Below are positions 31,434-40,338 of a stretch of 64,000 nt of DNA, in pieces; position 1 is the stretch's first letter, and each line of letters opens with the position of its first letter. Location: NCBI RefSeq assembly GCF_000407545.1, contig NZ_ASWH01000003.1, positions 19,135 to 83,134 of the forward strand. The letters run 5' to 3'. Position numbers and translations under genes: made by a program. The notes beneath the pieces are model-generated. The model saw only the letters and a list, made by a program, of their open reading frames with translations. It was not told where the DNA came from and ran no database searches. This DNA comes from Enterococcus gilvus ATCC BAA-350. GTDB lineage: Bacteria > Bacillota > Bacilli > Lactobacillales > Enterococcaceae.

Positions 31434-32387
31434 TTAGTCCAATGTTAGATAGGCTTTTAAAAAAGCGCCTAATACCACTAGATAGCCGCCACCTATTAAG
31501 ATCGGTGACGAACTTAACGTGACGAACAAGTTGATACAAAACTTTTGTAAAACGGAATAAATCGGTTTTTTATCACTCGTTTTAGCTGTCAGATGATCGA
31601 CCGTCTCTTGGGATGCTTCCGTTCTCTTCTTAGGCTCCGAAGAGCTTTGCGCCGTTCCAGATCCTCTTTCTTCAATCAATCCTAAACCGAGTTTAACTTC
31701 GGTTCGTGCGTCCTCTGCTGGATACCTCTTTACGAACGTTCCTTGTACAACGGCACGATTCGGGGTATTGATGCCACCTTCACAACGAATGAGCGTCATC
31801 AATGCTTCGTCGCCATTTTCAGGCCCTTCTAGCAGTTCCCCTGCAGACTGATCGACGACAGCGTTCTTCCTTGCCACATATTCATAAACATTTGTAAAAT
31901 CGGTGGCATAAAACACCTGATTCAACGCGGTTTTTGGTAACTTTCCTAATGCGCCGCCACCTTGAACAATATTGTGTGCGAGGACAACATAATTATCTTT
32001 TCCCAACTGTTGGGTTGGAGAATACGTTCCAACTCCAACCATTAAATTCTGGTTGTCCATACCTGCTAATATCTTTGTTCGTATATCTGCACTCGGGATA
32101 TATATTGCGCCGATTCCCCACTGCTTAGTGATTTTTTTTAAACTTAGCTGCGCTTGTGCAAAAGCTTCAGGTGTCACGGGTTTGATTTGACTTTCGTCAT
32201 AGTTAGCATGTTCTGTTTGTTGCTTGATTCTTTCTTGGCTTGTTTTTTTTGGTTCAATTCGGTGTGTCATTTGCTCGGCATTGCGATCTGCATTCTGCAA
32301 TAAATAGTAGCCATAATAGCTGCCGCACGCGAAGACAATTCCCGAAACAAGCCATAAAATAGGTAGAGCTCTCAATGCTTTTCTCAC
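31434..32387 (-). CDS. Sortase family transpeptidase
   Basis: I choose the GTG at 32387 because AAGGAGGG precedes it. The protein of about 317 residues has an N-terminal membrane helix, then the sortase barrel: YIPSADIRTKILAGMDNQNL, YVVLAHNIV (catalytic His), LMTLIRCEGGI (TLxxC with catalytic Cys) and NRAVVQGTFVKRY (catalytic Arg). The extra C-terminal segment ends in a second hydrophobic helix (SSSPILIGGGYLVVLGAFL), unusual for class A and more like class C. It lies directly downstream of the LPXTG adhesin gene and probably anchors it. Confidence 0.9.
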   Translation of the reverse strand: MRKALRALPILWLVSGIVFACGSYYGYYLLQNADRNAEQMTHRIEPKKTSQERIKQQTEHANYDESQIKPVTPEAFAQAQLSLKKITKQWGIGAIYIPSADIRTKILAGMDNQNLMVGVGTYSPTQQLGKDNYVVLAHNIVQGGGALGKLPKTALNQVFYATDFTNVYEYVARKNAVVDQSAGELLEGPENGDEALMTLIRCEGGINTPNRAVVQGTFVKRYPAEDARTEVKLGLGLIEERGSGTAQSSSEPKKRTEASQETVDHLTAKTSDKKPIYSVLQKFCINLFVTLSSSPILIGGGYLVVLGAFLKAYLTLD

Positions 32388-32424
32388 TATGCCCTCCTTA
32401 AACATCAGACACATAATAGAGCCC

Positions 32425-32443
32425 GAGCACTCTCTGAGTGCTC
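32425..32443 (-). promoter_or_regulatory. Hairpin between adhesin and sortase genes
   Basis: GAGCACTC and GAGTGCTC pair around a three-base loop with no T-run. It may be a partial terminator or processing site reducing sortase expression relative to the adhesin. Confidence 0.5.
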
Positions 32444-32455
32444 AGACAAAAAATA

Positions 32456-35400
32456 TTATTGTTGGTCTTGACGTTTTTTCTTCACAAATACAAAAATGGC
32501 AACCGCCGCAATTGCTAGAACAAATGCAACCCATAAAAATGGATTCCCAAGTTCTCCGCTTGTTTGAGGAAGTGTGCCAACTGGTTTATATGAAGTTGGT
32601 GTAGCTGGTGTTAATGGTTTGTTGATCGTAATTGTTTGACCTTTATCATTGATATCCTTGTGTTCAGCGACCTTTTCGCCTTTAGATGTGGTTTCTTCAA
32701 AGGCAACCAATGAAAATTTGCTGTCTTTTCCAAACAATTGTTGAACAGCAACGTCATCGATTGTTACAGTAACTGTCCCTGTTGATTCTTTTGGTGTGAA
32801 CTTGATAGTAGATGTGAGTTCTTTCCCATCAATTAGAACTGGTTTTTTCGTGCGTTGATCGATCCAAATTACTTTTTGTTCGTATTCAACACCGGGTGTT
32901 AAATCTTCGAAAGCCACTTCATCCGTCAGTGTTACTTTTCCGTCTGTGGTTACTTCTGTTTTGCCGTTAACCAATGCTTTAGTACCGATTTTAGGATTGC
33001 GAACTTTTCCTGTTTGTTTCTCGTTCTTGATATCCTTCTCGTGAGCGATCGGTGTGTCATTGTGAGACAATTTTTCGTAGGCAACCATGATTTTTCCTTT
33101 GGCTGCTGACAAGTTTGTTACAAAAGGAACGTCTACATAACCCGTTAAGAGTTCCACTTCAACCAACGGTGTGTATTCAGTTGGATCTTCCGTAGGGTCT
33201 GCTGGGTTTTCTGTATCCGTATCTTCTTTAACAGGTTCACTTGCTTTTACTTTTGGTGTTTCAGTTGTTGCCTCTTTGTCCGTTGCTTCACTGTCCTTAT
33301 CTTTGTCAGCTTCCGCATTTTTGTCTTTTTCCGCTTCTTCTTTTGCTAGGTTTTCATAGTATTCTTTCGCATTGATCTTAGAAGTTACTTTTCCGTCTTT
33401 TCCTGCCACAACAGTAAGCGTACCTGTCACGGGTTTTCCGCTTGGGTCAGTAAATTCTTTCCCTGTTTCACGGTTCATCATAGCTAAATCAAAGACGTAT
33501 GTTTGACCTGCAATCAAGTTTTTAAAGAAGACACGGTCATAGCCTTTCACTTGCTTCAATGGATCAGTCAATTTTGTTTCTTTGTTGTTTTGATCGTAGA
33601 AGAATAATTCTGTGTGGATTTCTGGTTTCACAATTTGAATCGCTTCTGCTTCATTTTTCAAATCATCATGACGAGCGACTTCTTCCCATTCCTTCGTAGA
33701 AGGATTGTAGTATTCTAGTACGTTCGTGAAGACACCTTTTTTGCCGTGTAAGTTTGTTGCATCAAAATCTAGGTTGATAGCTTTCACGAATTTTGATTGT
33801 TTCGCTTCAAATTCAGTGACTTGTTTTAGCGATTTTTCGCCTAATTGTTTCCCTGTACCAAATTCTACAAAATCAGTCGTTAAACGTAATTTTGCATTTG
33901 CAGGTGCTTGGTGTGCTTCGACCATCACTTGATCGACCAATTTTTGACCTTTTGATGGGTTAATGAATTGTTGACCAGCAGTGTTGCTTGCTTGAGAATC
34001 CATGCCAAAGTTCAACGTTGGATTGTTCACGTTGATCGTGTTTTCACCAGACTTCACAACGATTGAGCCTTTAGATTTCTCAGGATCAATGTAGTGTCCT
34101 TTGATTGTAGCGATTTCTTCCCAATCTACTTTCGTTCCAGCTTTCAAGCCTTTAACAGCTAGTGTTCCATCTTTAGCAGAAACGGCTTCATGCGTTTTTC
34201 CGTCATAAATAAGGTTGAATTTAGCCCCTTCGATTTTGTTCCCTTTATCATCTGTCTTAACTAACGTTAGGTTCGCAAAACGAGGGTTGGTAACTTTGAT
34301 TGTATTTGTGCCCTCTTTAAGAGTCACTGATCCTTTAGATGTAGCAGGGTCAATGTAGTGACCAGCAGGCGCTTTTGTTTCTTCATATTGTACGACTGTT
34401 CCCACGTTGTAATCAGGGGTTGATAATTCACCACTGGCATTCATGGTTGCTTTTGTCGTCTTGCCATTGGCGGTGAGGTTGAATTCCGCACCAGCGATCG
34501 CTTTTCCTGTATCATCCACTTTTTTCAGAAGCAGTTTTCCTTCTTTAATAGCCTTAATGTTGATTTTTACGCTTGTCGGATCTCCCGTTCCTGCACTCAT
34601 TAACTCTTGCGAGTATGGATGACGATAAACCACTGTTGCACCTTCATAGCTTGGAGAAATATTATAAATCATTTTTACTGATCCATCTTTGATATTTCCA
34701 GTCGCTTTTACAACTAAAGTATTTCCATCAATTGAAACATTCATGTTTGTATCATTTGAAGCTACTTTATATGCCCATAGAGAGCTATTCGTATCATCAA
34801 GTCGTAATGTTTCACCTTTTTTAAGCGAAATTGATTTATTATCAAAACTAGGCTTTGTTAAATACGAATTGATCTTTCTGTTTGTTTCTTTGATCCATGC
34901 TTCAAAACCAGCTTGACTCACGCGCCCTGACGAGTCTTTAATATTGCTCGTAGAGACACCTGTCCCCATATTTTGGATATGATGTTCTGTATAGAAAGCA
35001 TTCTCTACAGAAGGTTGCGTCTCGTAACCCCAATAAGCAATTAAGCTGGCAATAACTAAATTTTGTTGATTTAATTGCTCGGTAGTATAGCCACCATTTT
35101 CACCAAAGTTTAACGGATTCCCGGGAGCTACACACCAAAGCATGCCGCCTGATGCGTCACGTTTAGCATAGAAGCCTTGTTCATGAATACCATTTGAATA
35201 ATCCCAGGAAACAGTTGGAATGGAGTAGTTTTGATCGACAAAGATACTCACCCCTGCATAAGGAACGATTGATAAAGCTCGTTTTGCACGTGTTGATCGT
35301 GACTGCAATTCTTGTACTTTATCCAAAAATTCCGACCAGTTCTCACGCACACTTTCATTAGTAGCTGACAAGAATTGTCCATCCGTCGTCATATAGTAGC

Positions 35401-35722
35401 CGTAATCTTTTAACACTTTGGCTAACTGTTCGTTAACATCTGTCTCTTTTTCAACTTTTGGACTGTCATTCGAATTTTGACTTTCGCCGATTTCTGGCTT
35501 GTCAACATCTTGTTCTTCACTACCAGTGGTACTTTCAGTCGGTTCTTTGGATTGTGAAGACTTTGTTTCTTTTGACTCTTTTTCTTCCTTATTCTCTGTG
35601 ACAGTGCTTGAAAGTTCAGTCTTGGTTGCCTCTTCCGCAAAAACTTGAACACTGGGTGCTAGTTGTCCACTTAAAGTAAAAATTAGCATAAGTGAAGCGG
35701 CAATTTTTTTAAGTTTATTCAT
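32456..35722 (-). CDS. LPXTG surface adhesin with thioester and Cna-B/VaFE-type domains
   Basis: Start at ATG 35722 (MNKLKKIAASLMLIF) behind AAAGGAGAAGTGAG; a frame extends further upstream but crosses a terminator. 1089 residues: signal peptide, an acidic Ser/Thr/Glu linker, a TQXA/thioester-like domain (MLWCVAPGNPLNFGENGGYT holds the cysteine), two Cna-B-type repeats (KLLLKKVDDTGKAIAGAEFN; LTLVKTDDKGNKIEGAKFNL), VaFE-type T-Q ester domains (VTLTDEVAFEDLTPG; FSLVAFEET), then LPQTSG, a hydrophobic helix and a KKKRQDQQ tail. Isopeptide and ester bonds stiffen such stalks, and the thioester can bind host or cell surfaces. It may promote mating aggregation. Confidence 0.92.
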   Translation of the reverse strand: MNKLKKIAASLMLIFTLSGQLAPSVQVFAEEATKTELSSTVTENKEEKESKETKSSQSKEPTESTTGSEEQDVDKPEIGESQNSNDSPKVEKETDVNEQLAKVLKDYGYYMTTDGQFLSATNESVRENWSEFLDKVQELQSRSTRAKRALSIVPYAGVSIFVDQNYSIPTVSWDYSNGIHEQGFYAKRDASGGMLWCVAPGNPLNFGENGGYTTEQLNQQNLVIASLIAYWGYETQPSVENAFYTEHHIQNMGTGVSTSNIKDSSGRVSQAGFEAWIKETNRKINSYLTKPSFDNKSISLKKGETLRLDDTNSSLWAYKVASNDTNMNVSIDGNTLVVKATGNIKDGSVKMIYNISPSYEGATVVYRHPYSQELMSAGTGDPTSVKINIKAIKEGKLLLKKVDDTGKAIAGAEFNLTANGKTTKATMNASGELSTPDYNVGTVVQYEETKAPAGHYIDPATSKGSVTLKEGTNTIKVTNPRFANLTLVKTDDKGNKIEGAKFNLIYDGKTHEAVSAKDGTLAVKGLKAGTKVDWEEIATIKGHYIDPEKSKGSIVVKSGENTINVNNPTLNFGMDSQASNTAGQQFINPSKGQKLVDQVMVEAHQAPANAKLRLTTDFVEFGTGKQLGEKSLKQVTEFEAKQSKFVKAINLDFDATNLHGKKGVFTNVLEYYNPSTKEWEEVARHDDLKNEAEAIQIVKPEIHTELFFYDQNNKETKLTDPLKQVKGYDRVFFKNLIAGQTYVFDLAMMNRETGKEFTDPSGKPVTGTLTVVAGKDGKVTSKINAKEYYENLAKEEAEKDKNAEADKDKDSEATDKEATTETPKVKASEPVKEDTDTENPADPTEDPTEYTPLVEVELLTGYVDVPFVTNLSAAKGKIMVAYEKLSHNDTPIAHEKDIKNEKQTGKVRNPKIGTKALVNGKTEVTTDGKVTLTDEVAFEDLTPGVEYEQKVIWIDQRTKKPVLIDGKELTSTIKFTPKESTGTVTVTIDDVAVQQLFGKDSKFSLVAFEETTSKGEKVAEHKDINDKGQTITINKPLTPATPTSYKPVGTLPQTSGELGNPFLWVAFVLAIAAVAIFVFVKKKRQDQQ

Positions 35723-35746
35723 ACTCACTTCTCCTTTTTTGTTTAA

Positions 35747-35779
35747 TAAAAAAAAAGACAAGCAATTGGCTTGTCTTTT
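35747..35779 (-). terminator. Rho-independent terminator in the adhesin leader
   Basis: AAAAGACAAGC (35779-35769 on minus) pairs with GCTTGTCTTTT (35763-35753) and is followed by T-run. It lies 25-57 bases before the adhesin start and just after a 9-residue leader ORF, so it would stop transcription into the adhesin unless relieved. Confidence 0.75.
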
Positions 35780-35803
35780 CAAAATCATCTGTTTAGGAAT
35801 TCA

Positions 35804-35833
35804 TTACGGTGACCGACTACGATATTTAATCAT
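35804..35833 (-). CDS. Leader ORF of 9 codons upstream of the adhesin terminator
   Basis: ATG 35833 follows AGGAGG with seven-base spacing, a site too good for chance. The peptide MIKYRSRSP is followed by TAA then TGA. With the terminator after it, the layout resembles an attenuation leader. The peptide is basic with no obvious amino-acid starvation signature, so translation-linked control by ribosome stalling is possible but unproven. Confidence 0.5.
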   Translation of the reverse strand: MIKYRSRSP

Positions 35834-35845
35834 TAAAAAACCTCC

Positions 35846-35882
35846 TAAAAAAAAAGAGAAAATCTGATTGATTTTCCCTTTT
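35846..35882 (-). terminator. Rho-independent terminator
   Basis: GGGAAAATC pairs with GATTTTCTC around AATCA on the minus strand and is followed by a run of T. It ends the DUF5648 protein gene stopping at 35895. Confidence 0.8.
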
Positions 35883-35894
35883 CTGCATATTATT

Positions 35895-36617
35895 TTAGTC
35901 ATTATAAAACGAAACTGAATACTTCTTACTTCCATCTGAATAGACTATATGAATTGTTACAAATCGGTTATACTGGTCACGATTTATGATTTCATCATAT
36001 CCAAAATCATAAGCTTCCTTATAAGTGTTAAATACTTTGCCAGAATTCCCTACAGAACCACTAACAATCGTAGGTTCTTTAGGCTTTGTCGGTTCAGTTG
36101 GTTTCGGTGGTGTTGGTGCTTGATCTTTTCCTGAATAGAACGCGACACCCTCATAACGCCAACCGACTTTTCTCAAATGATCTCTTTCACTTACAAGAGT
36201 TGTGAAATGATGCGTGCCTGATTTTGCATTGGGATTATACAAACGATAAACCGGTGTCGATCCGCCCGATTTCCAAGACTCCCCTTCGTAACGCCAGCCT
36301 TTACCTTTTAACATATTTACTTCATTCATGTTCAACGTATAATGATGATCCCCTCCGTTGTTCGGGTTGAACATCCGATAAACAGGTGCGCCTTGACTTG
36401 GTGCTTCCCATGCCGTGCCTTCGTTGCGCCACCCTGCGCGAACCACGAATGGAATTTCGTTCCCATTTTGGGTATACAAGTGTTCTCCCGTGTTTGGATT
36501 ATACGCACGATACAGCGTTGATGCTTCAACGTCTGTTGTATTTGCCAAAGCGACGCCTGTAAAGCCCAATGTTACTACTAAACCAACAACAATTTTACCT
36601 AACATTGATTTTTTCAT
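35895..36617 (-). CDS. Secreted DUF5648-repeat protein
   Basis: 240 residues from ATG 36617. Signal peptide (IVVGLVVTLGFTGVALA) then three repeats of about 45 residues with the pattern Y-R-x-[YF]-N-P-N-x-G-x-H-x-Y-T ... G-W-x-x-E-G: TLYRAYNPNTGEHLYTQNG, VYRMFNPNNGGDHHYTLNM, VYRLYNPNAKSGTHHFTT. A Pro/Thr/Lys linker leads to a unique C-terminal domain of about 55 residues (VFNTYKEAYDFGYDEI). DUF5648 repeats occur in secreted wall-active or adhesive proteins, probably carbohydrate-binding; that role is not established. Confidence 0.85.
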   Translation of the reverse strand: MKKSMLGKIVVGLVVTLGFTGVALANTTDVEASTLYRAYNPNTGEHLYTQNGNEIPFVVRAGWRNEGTAWEAPSQGAPVYRMFNPNNGGDHHYTLNMNEVNMLKGKGWRYEGESWKSGGSTPVYRLYNPNAKSGTHHFTTLVSERDHLRKVGWRYEGVAFYSGKDQAPTPPKPTEPTKPKEPTIVSGSVGNSGKVFNTYKEAYDFGYDEIINRDQYNRFVTIHIVYSDGSKKYSVSFYND

Positions 36618-36645
36618 TATTAACGCTCCTATTCATCCATTTTAG

Positions 36646-37062
36646 TTACTTCTCAATTTCATCATTCAACTTGTCTTGAACAAACTGCGACAAATTCAAT
36701 CGCGTCTTTTTCAACCAAAATTCTTGGTATTGAGGAATCGTGATCGACTTGACGATTTTCTTTTCTCCGAATGTTTCAACAATTGCCCTCATACTTGTAC
36801 CAATCAAAGTGATATGCTGATTGGCTTCTTTGCTTTTTTCAAGTTCAGATACTCTACTTTCATCAAAAACAGGAAACGCCTCATTCGATTCATACATATC
36901 AAACAGGGTAAATTCTAACGAGCTTTTCGCAATACGAATGGCTTCTTCTAATGATTCTGCACTTCCGTGGATACTCATTTCATCAAAAGGATAATCCACA
37001 TAGAAATCATTGTCGGCCAATTTAGTGACACGCATAGCATAAATTAAATTTTGATTTTCCAC
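36646..37062 (-). CDS. hicB: HicB-type antitoxin
   Basis: I choose the GTG at 37062 because AGGAGG precedes it. The protein of about 138 residues has a HicB-like partial RNase H fold (NLIYAMRVTKLADNDFYVDYPFDEM, GSAESLEEAIRIAKSSLE) and a C-terminal DNA-binding-type region (SITIPQYQEFWLKKTRLNLSQFVQDKL). HicB blocks the HicA toxin and represses the operon. It directly follows hicA. A palindrome at 37312-37327 is the likely operator. Confidence 0.85.
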   Translation of the reverse strand: MENQNLIYAMRVTKLADNDFYVDYPFDEMSIHGSAESLEEAIRIAKSSLEFTLFDMYESNEAFPVFDESRVSELEKSKEANQHITLIGTSMRAIVETFGEKKIVKSITIPQYQEFWLKKTRLNLSQFVQDKLNDEIEK

Positions 37063-37102
37063 TAAGTAGTTCCTCCTAACTCTCACTTCTGAAACAGTGA
37101 GG

Positions 37103-37297
37103 TCATTTTTTCAGACCTAACTGTTTCAAAAGCTTCTGTTCAGTACCTATTGGCAAGTCTCGGTTTGCATGAACAGCAATGGTTTCTTTCTTTCCGGTTA
37201 CAGTATGCTGCAATCGATGATGAGAGCCATTGCTACGGATCACAACCCAACCGTTCTTTTTTGCCAATCGCAAAAGGTCTTTGCCAGTAAGTGGCAT
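37103..37297 (-). CDS. hicA: HicA-type mRNA interferase toxin
   Basis: 64 residues from ATG 37297. Typical dsRNA-binding-like HicA: PLTGKDLLRLAKKNGWVVIR, then the catalytic histidine context NGSHHRLQHTVTG, then ETIAVHANRDLPIGTEQKLL. It degrades mRNA when HicB is lost, supporting plasmid maintenance or phage defence. Toxin first and antitoxin second is the usual gene order. Confidence 0.92.
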   Translation of the reverse strand: MPLTGKDLLRLAKKNGWVVIRSNGSHHRLQHTVTGKKETIAVHANRDLPIGTEQKLLKQLGLKK

Positions 37298-37311
37298 TAA
37301 GTAACCCCCTT

Positions 37312-37327
37312 TACACTACTTAGTGTA
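37312..37327. promoter_or_regulatory. Probable HicB operator
   Basis: TACACTACTTAGTGTA is a 16 bp palindrome about 15 bases upstream of hicA, directly downstream (minus sense) of a TATAAT sequence. A repressor bound there would block transcription. Confidence 0.6.
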
Positions 37328-37428
37328 CCATCATTATATATATATTTCAATATTTTATTTATATTTAAATATTATTGAATCGTGATTGCTCGTCCGTCTC
37401 GTTCGGCATTGAATTGCCCCATCGTAAC

Positions 37429-38722
37429 TCAAGCTCTTGCGCCTCGATCGTATAACATATTTTTACCGCCACTGCCTGCGCCTGCATTTGCTGAATAATA
37501 CAATGGATCATAGACTAAGAATTTCCCGTTATTGTACCCAGCGATCACTTTTGCATGGTTTCTGTTTTTATCTGAATTCTTCTGGTAAGAAGAAAAGCCA
37601 TAATATAGAACGGGTTGACCATTCAGTACACGATTAATGATTTGAACCGTATTTGATCCTGAAATATCTATTGTATTTCCGCCATAGGTTTTACCGTATG
37701 CAGCTAACGCATTGGGTTTAATCACCCAACCGAAGCCAGCGCCAGTGTACACATTTCCTTTTTGACCATTCGGATTACTTGGATACATTGGCAAGCGGTC
37801 TTGCATCGTTCTTAGGTTTGGTCGGATATTCTTTGATCCGAGGATCATTGCTAACGAAGCAGACGCACATCCCCAAGGCGCTTTAACAGGTGTGTATTGG
37901 CTGATATATGGAACACTATTGATAATGTTCGTTGTTAGCAGGAACCGCACCACCAGTGACAGACCAAGAAACGCCTTCGTACCGCCACCCACGTCTGACC
38001 AAATCATTTTTTTCAGATTCTAACAACGTATAATGATGGCTGCCAGCGTCTCGTGCATTTGGATTGAACACGCGATAAACTTTTTGGCCGCCGTTTGGTA
38101 CTTTCCAAGCGACGCCTTCATAACGCCAACCCGCACGCTTGATCTTGTCGATTTCCTTTGAATCTTTGGTGTAGAAATGTTCGCCTGAGTTCGGATTATA
38201 AGCACGGTATAAATTACTGCCGCTGCCATCGATCTGCATACTAATGCCTTCATAGACCCATCCTAATGACATTAGATTGTCTTTCTCGCCACCGTTCAAG
38301 GTGTGCAAATGTTCCCCTGAATTCGGATTGTACACGCGGTAAACAGGTTTTAGACTCGCTGCTGCATACGCTTCGACAGGCAGCGACGCACTGCGTGCAT
38401 CTTCTTCGGCAATCTCACTCGTTTCAGGATCAGGAGCTACCGTTTCCTGTTCAGGCACCGCTTTTACAGCAGGATTCAGACTGGTCACATCAGGAGTTTC
38501 AGGTTGCGCAGCTTTCGGCTGATCGTTTTCTGACTGGCTCGATTGCGTTTGACTTTCTTCGGTTCTATTTTCTCGAGCTTCGCTTGTTTCAGTCGTACTG
38601 GTTTCTGATTGGACTGTTTGGGCCGATTGCTCAATTAAGTTTTCTGCTTGCGTGACAGGTCCTATACCCAATGGAACTGTTAGTAAACCAACGATTAATA
38701 CTTTCCAAAATTTCTTTTTCAT
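37429..38722 (-). pseudogene. Secreted DUF5648-repeat and C39-like peptidase protein, frameshifted
   Basis: The first frame (ATG 38722 to TAG 37916, 268 aa) has a signal peptide, an Ser/Thr/Glu linker and three DUF5648 repeats (YRVYNPNSGEHLHTLNGGE and two more). The second frame continues from about 37945 with NSVPYISQYTPVKAPWGCASASLAMILGS, a C39 peptidase_2-type domain with its catalytic Cys, and a His in RNHAKVIAGYNNGKFLVYDP. The two frames overlap without a start for the second, so one base change near 37920-37945 joins them into a protein of about 430 residues. No slippery heptamer is obvious, so a mutation is more likely than programmed shifting. Confidence 0.75.
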
Positions 38723-38919
38723 TTGCGCTCTCCTTCATAAAATTTTATACATATCAATTATACATCAAAATAACAAACTTATTTTCACGTTTATGGTCAA
38801 AAATCGACCGTTCAAGAAAATCTATATTAATTCTTCGTTACAACTATGCATAGTTTAACGGGCTTTGATACTTATTTTTTTTAAATCCTCCATTCTTTTA
38901 ATTTTCCACCTTTTTTCTT

Positions 38920-39240
38920 ATTTTTTTGTTTTAAGCTACACGGTCGCTAGTCGAAAGGCTGAATTTTTTGCGTTTTGTTGCGAAGCTTTTACCATTCACT
39001 AGAAGGTTTTGCAAGGGTCGCTTGCGATAACGCTTGCCCTTGCAAGTTCTTCCAGCGTCTTGCGAGAAACAGGCTGAACGCGCTTGCGCGAAGCTTCAGC
39101 ATGCTTTCGCAGCTAGACAGCGCGTGAAATGGTAAAAATGTATCGCAAAACCAAAAAATCAATTCATATAAGCTAGTTTTTCAAAACTAGCATCTTCTTT
39201 CTTCTGTTCAGGCGGAGTCGGAGCTATGCTTCGCTTGAAC
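38920..39240. other. Structured element SE, copy 3 (diverged)
   Basis: It shares the arms with copies 1 and 2 (38962-38994 with 39129-39159) and the hairpin C loop GTCGGAGCTATGCTTCG. Variable stems are changed on both sides: next to the arms TCAC/GTGA replaces CTGT/ACAG; hairpin B is GCTAGTTTT/AAAACTAGC (39172-39191) instead of GCAATCGT/ACGATTGC; hairpin C base is GTTCA/TGAAC instead of GGTCA/TGACC. It lies upstream of the secreted protein gene starting at 38722. Confidence 0.8.
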
Positions 39241-39520
39241 AGCGCTTTTTTTCTTTAACTTTCTTTACTTGATATATTGTTTCCAATTGTCCTTCAGCAC
39301 TGTAGCGATAGGTTATCTGTAACTCGTATTCATGCTTCAATATGGATGTGAAGACAGCTTGTCCCATACTGAAGCTTCCGCATTTAGAGACAATAAAGCA
39401 GTCTCTATTTGTTATCCATGTATTAAAATTACCGTAGGAAAAGGCTTTTCCGCCTCTCCCATTAATAAATATACGTATCATAGATTTAAAATCTCTACTG
39501 TCCGTATTAATTTTTCTCAA
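39224..39520 (-). CDS. Hypothetical protein, about 98 aa
   Basis: I place the start at TTG 39520 (RKINTDSRDFKSMIRIFING) because GGAAGGAG precedes it. The product is soluble with beta-strand pattern (FNTWITNRDCFIVSKCGSFSM; YELQITYRYSAEGQLETIYQV) and a basic tail. Its last codons run into hairpin C of structured element copy 3. No family recognised. Confidence 0.6.
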   Translation of the reverse strand: MRKINTDSRDFKSMIRIFINGRGGKAFSYGNFNTWITNRDCFIVSKCGSFSMGQAVFTSILKHEYELQITYRYSAEGQLETIYQVKKVKEKKRCSSEA

Positions 39521-39773
39521 TTTTATTTCTCCTTCCACAACCTGAAAATCTCAAGAATATTTGAATAAATATCAGTGCAATGCAGGCAAGTAGTAAACAA
39601 ACAAGTGACTCTTTAAAACAGACACCTAAACGATACGTGAGAACAGACACTAGAAGACTGACTAAAAACAATCCAAGAATTTTTTCACGATCTCTTTGTA
39701 ACTCCTGCATAGCTACTCGACTGTTAAGCGCATTGATTTCTTTAATCCCTGCATTACTTATTTTTTGCTGCAT
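39507..39773 (-). CDS. Small membrane protein, about 88 aa
   Basis: ATG 39773 follows AAGGAG. A polar helical N-terminus (MQQKISNAGIKEINALNSRV) is followed by two membrane helices (ILGLFLVSLLVSVLTYRLGV and LVCLLLACIALIFIQIFL) and a basic end. It overlaps the next gene start by a few bases, indicating coupling. Unknown function. Confidence 0.6.
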   Translation of the reverse strand: MQQKISNAGIKEINALNSRVAMQELQRDREKILGLFLVSLLVSVLTYRLGVCFKESLVCLLLACIALIFIQIFLRFSGCGRRNKIEKN

Positions 39774-39802
39774 ATTTTTCACTCCTTGTTTTTGCTATAC
39801 TT

Positions 39803-40087
39803 TTATTGCTTTATTTGAAAAGTTGTCTCAAATAGTCTAATAGTTCCTTTTGTTGCCTTTTCTGATCGTTTCTTTTCCGTTATTACTTCTTGCTGAATAA
39901 TTCTAATTTCTTGCGACGTTTCAATCGTCAGCCACAAAGTGATTGTTACCAATACCATAGTGATAATCCAACAGATAAAAGATAATCGTTCTCCGTTTTT
40001 TAATGTTTGCCATTGGCCTAACAAATAGATCACTAGAAATAACAGATATGAAAGTACTACCCCAAAAAACACCCAATATAATCCCAT
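39803..40087 (-). CDS. Small membrane protein, about 94 aa
   Basis: ATG 40087 (MGLYWVFFGVVLSYLLFLVI) follows AAAGGAG. Two membrane helices (first at the N-terminus, second FICWIITMVLVTITLWLTIE) are followed by a charged cytoplasmic-type tail (IIQQEVITEKKRSEKATKG). It belongs to an operon of four small genes. Unknown function. Confidence 0.6.
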   Translation of the reverse strand: MGLYWVFFGVVLSYLLFLVIYLLGQWQTLKNGERLSFICWIITMVLVTITLWLTIETSQEIRIIQQEVITEKKRSEKATKGTIRLFETTFQIKQ

Positions 40088-40107
40088 CCTAATTTCTCCT
40101 TTTCCTT

Positions 40108-40323
40108 TCACGCATTGAGTATTAAATTCTTTCTTATCCGTTCTCCTACGCGTTTATAGTTCACGGAAATGACGGAACTTTTCTCAAGCTGGTTCAGCAG
40201 TATACATTCTCGCTTTCTAGTCCACTTTTTGGTTCTTCGTTTAATGGACAAGTAGTCTTCTAAGTACATTTCTTTTCGTTTTCCTGATCTCATAAAATCG
40301 ACTAACTCTCTTATCTCGTTCAA
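40108..40323 (-). CDS. Hypothetical basic protein, about 71 aa
   Basis: TTG 40323 follows GAGG with nine-base spacing; an upstream GTG at 40338 is also possible. The product is strongly basic and helical (SIKRRTKKWTRKRECILLNQ; NYKRVGERIRKNLIL), so it may bind nucleic acid. It is the first gene of the small operon 40323-39224. Confidence 0.5.
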   Translation of the reverse strand: MNEIRELVDFMRSGKRKEMYLEDYLSIKRRTKKWTRKRECILLNQLEKSSVISVNYKRVGERIRKNLILNA

Positions 40324-40338
40324 TAAAGTTCGCCTCAC

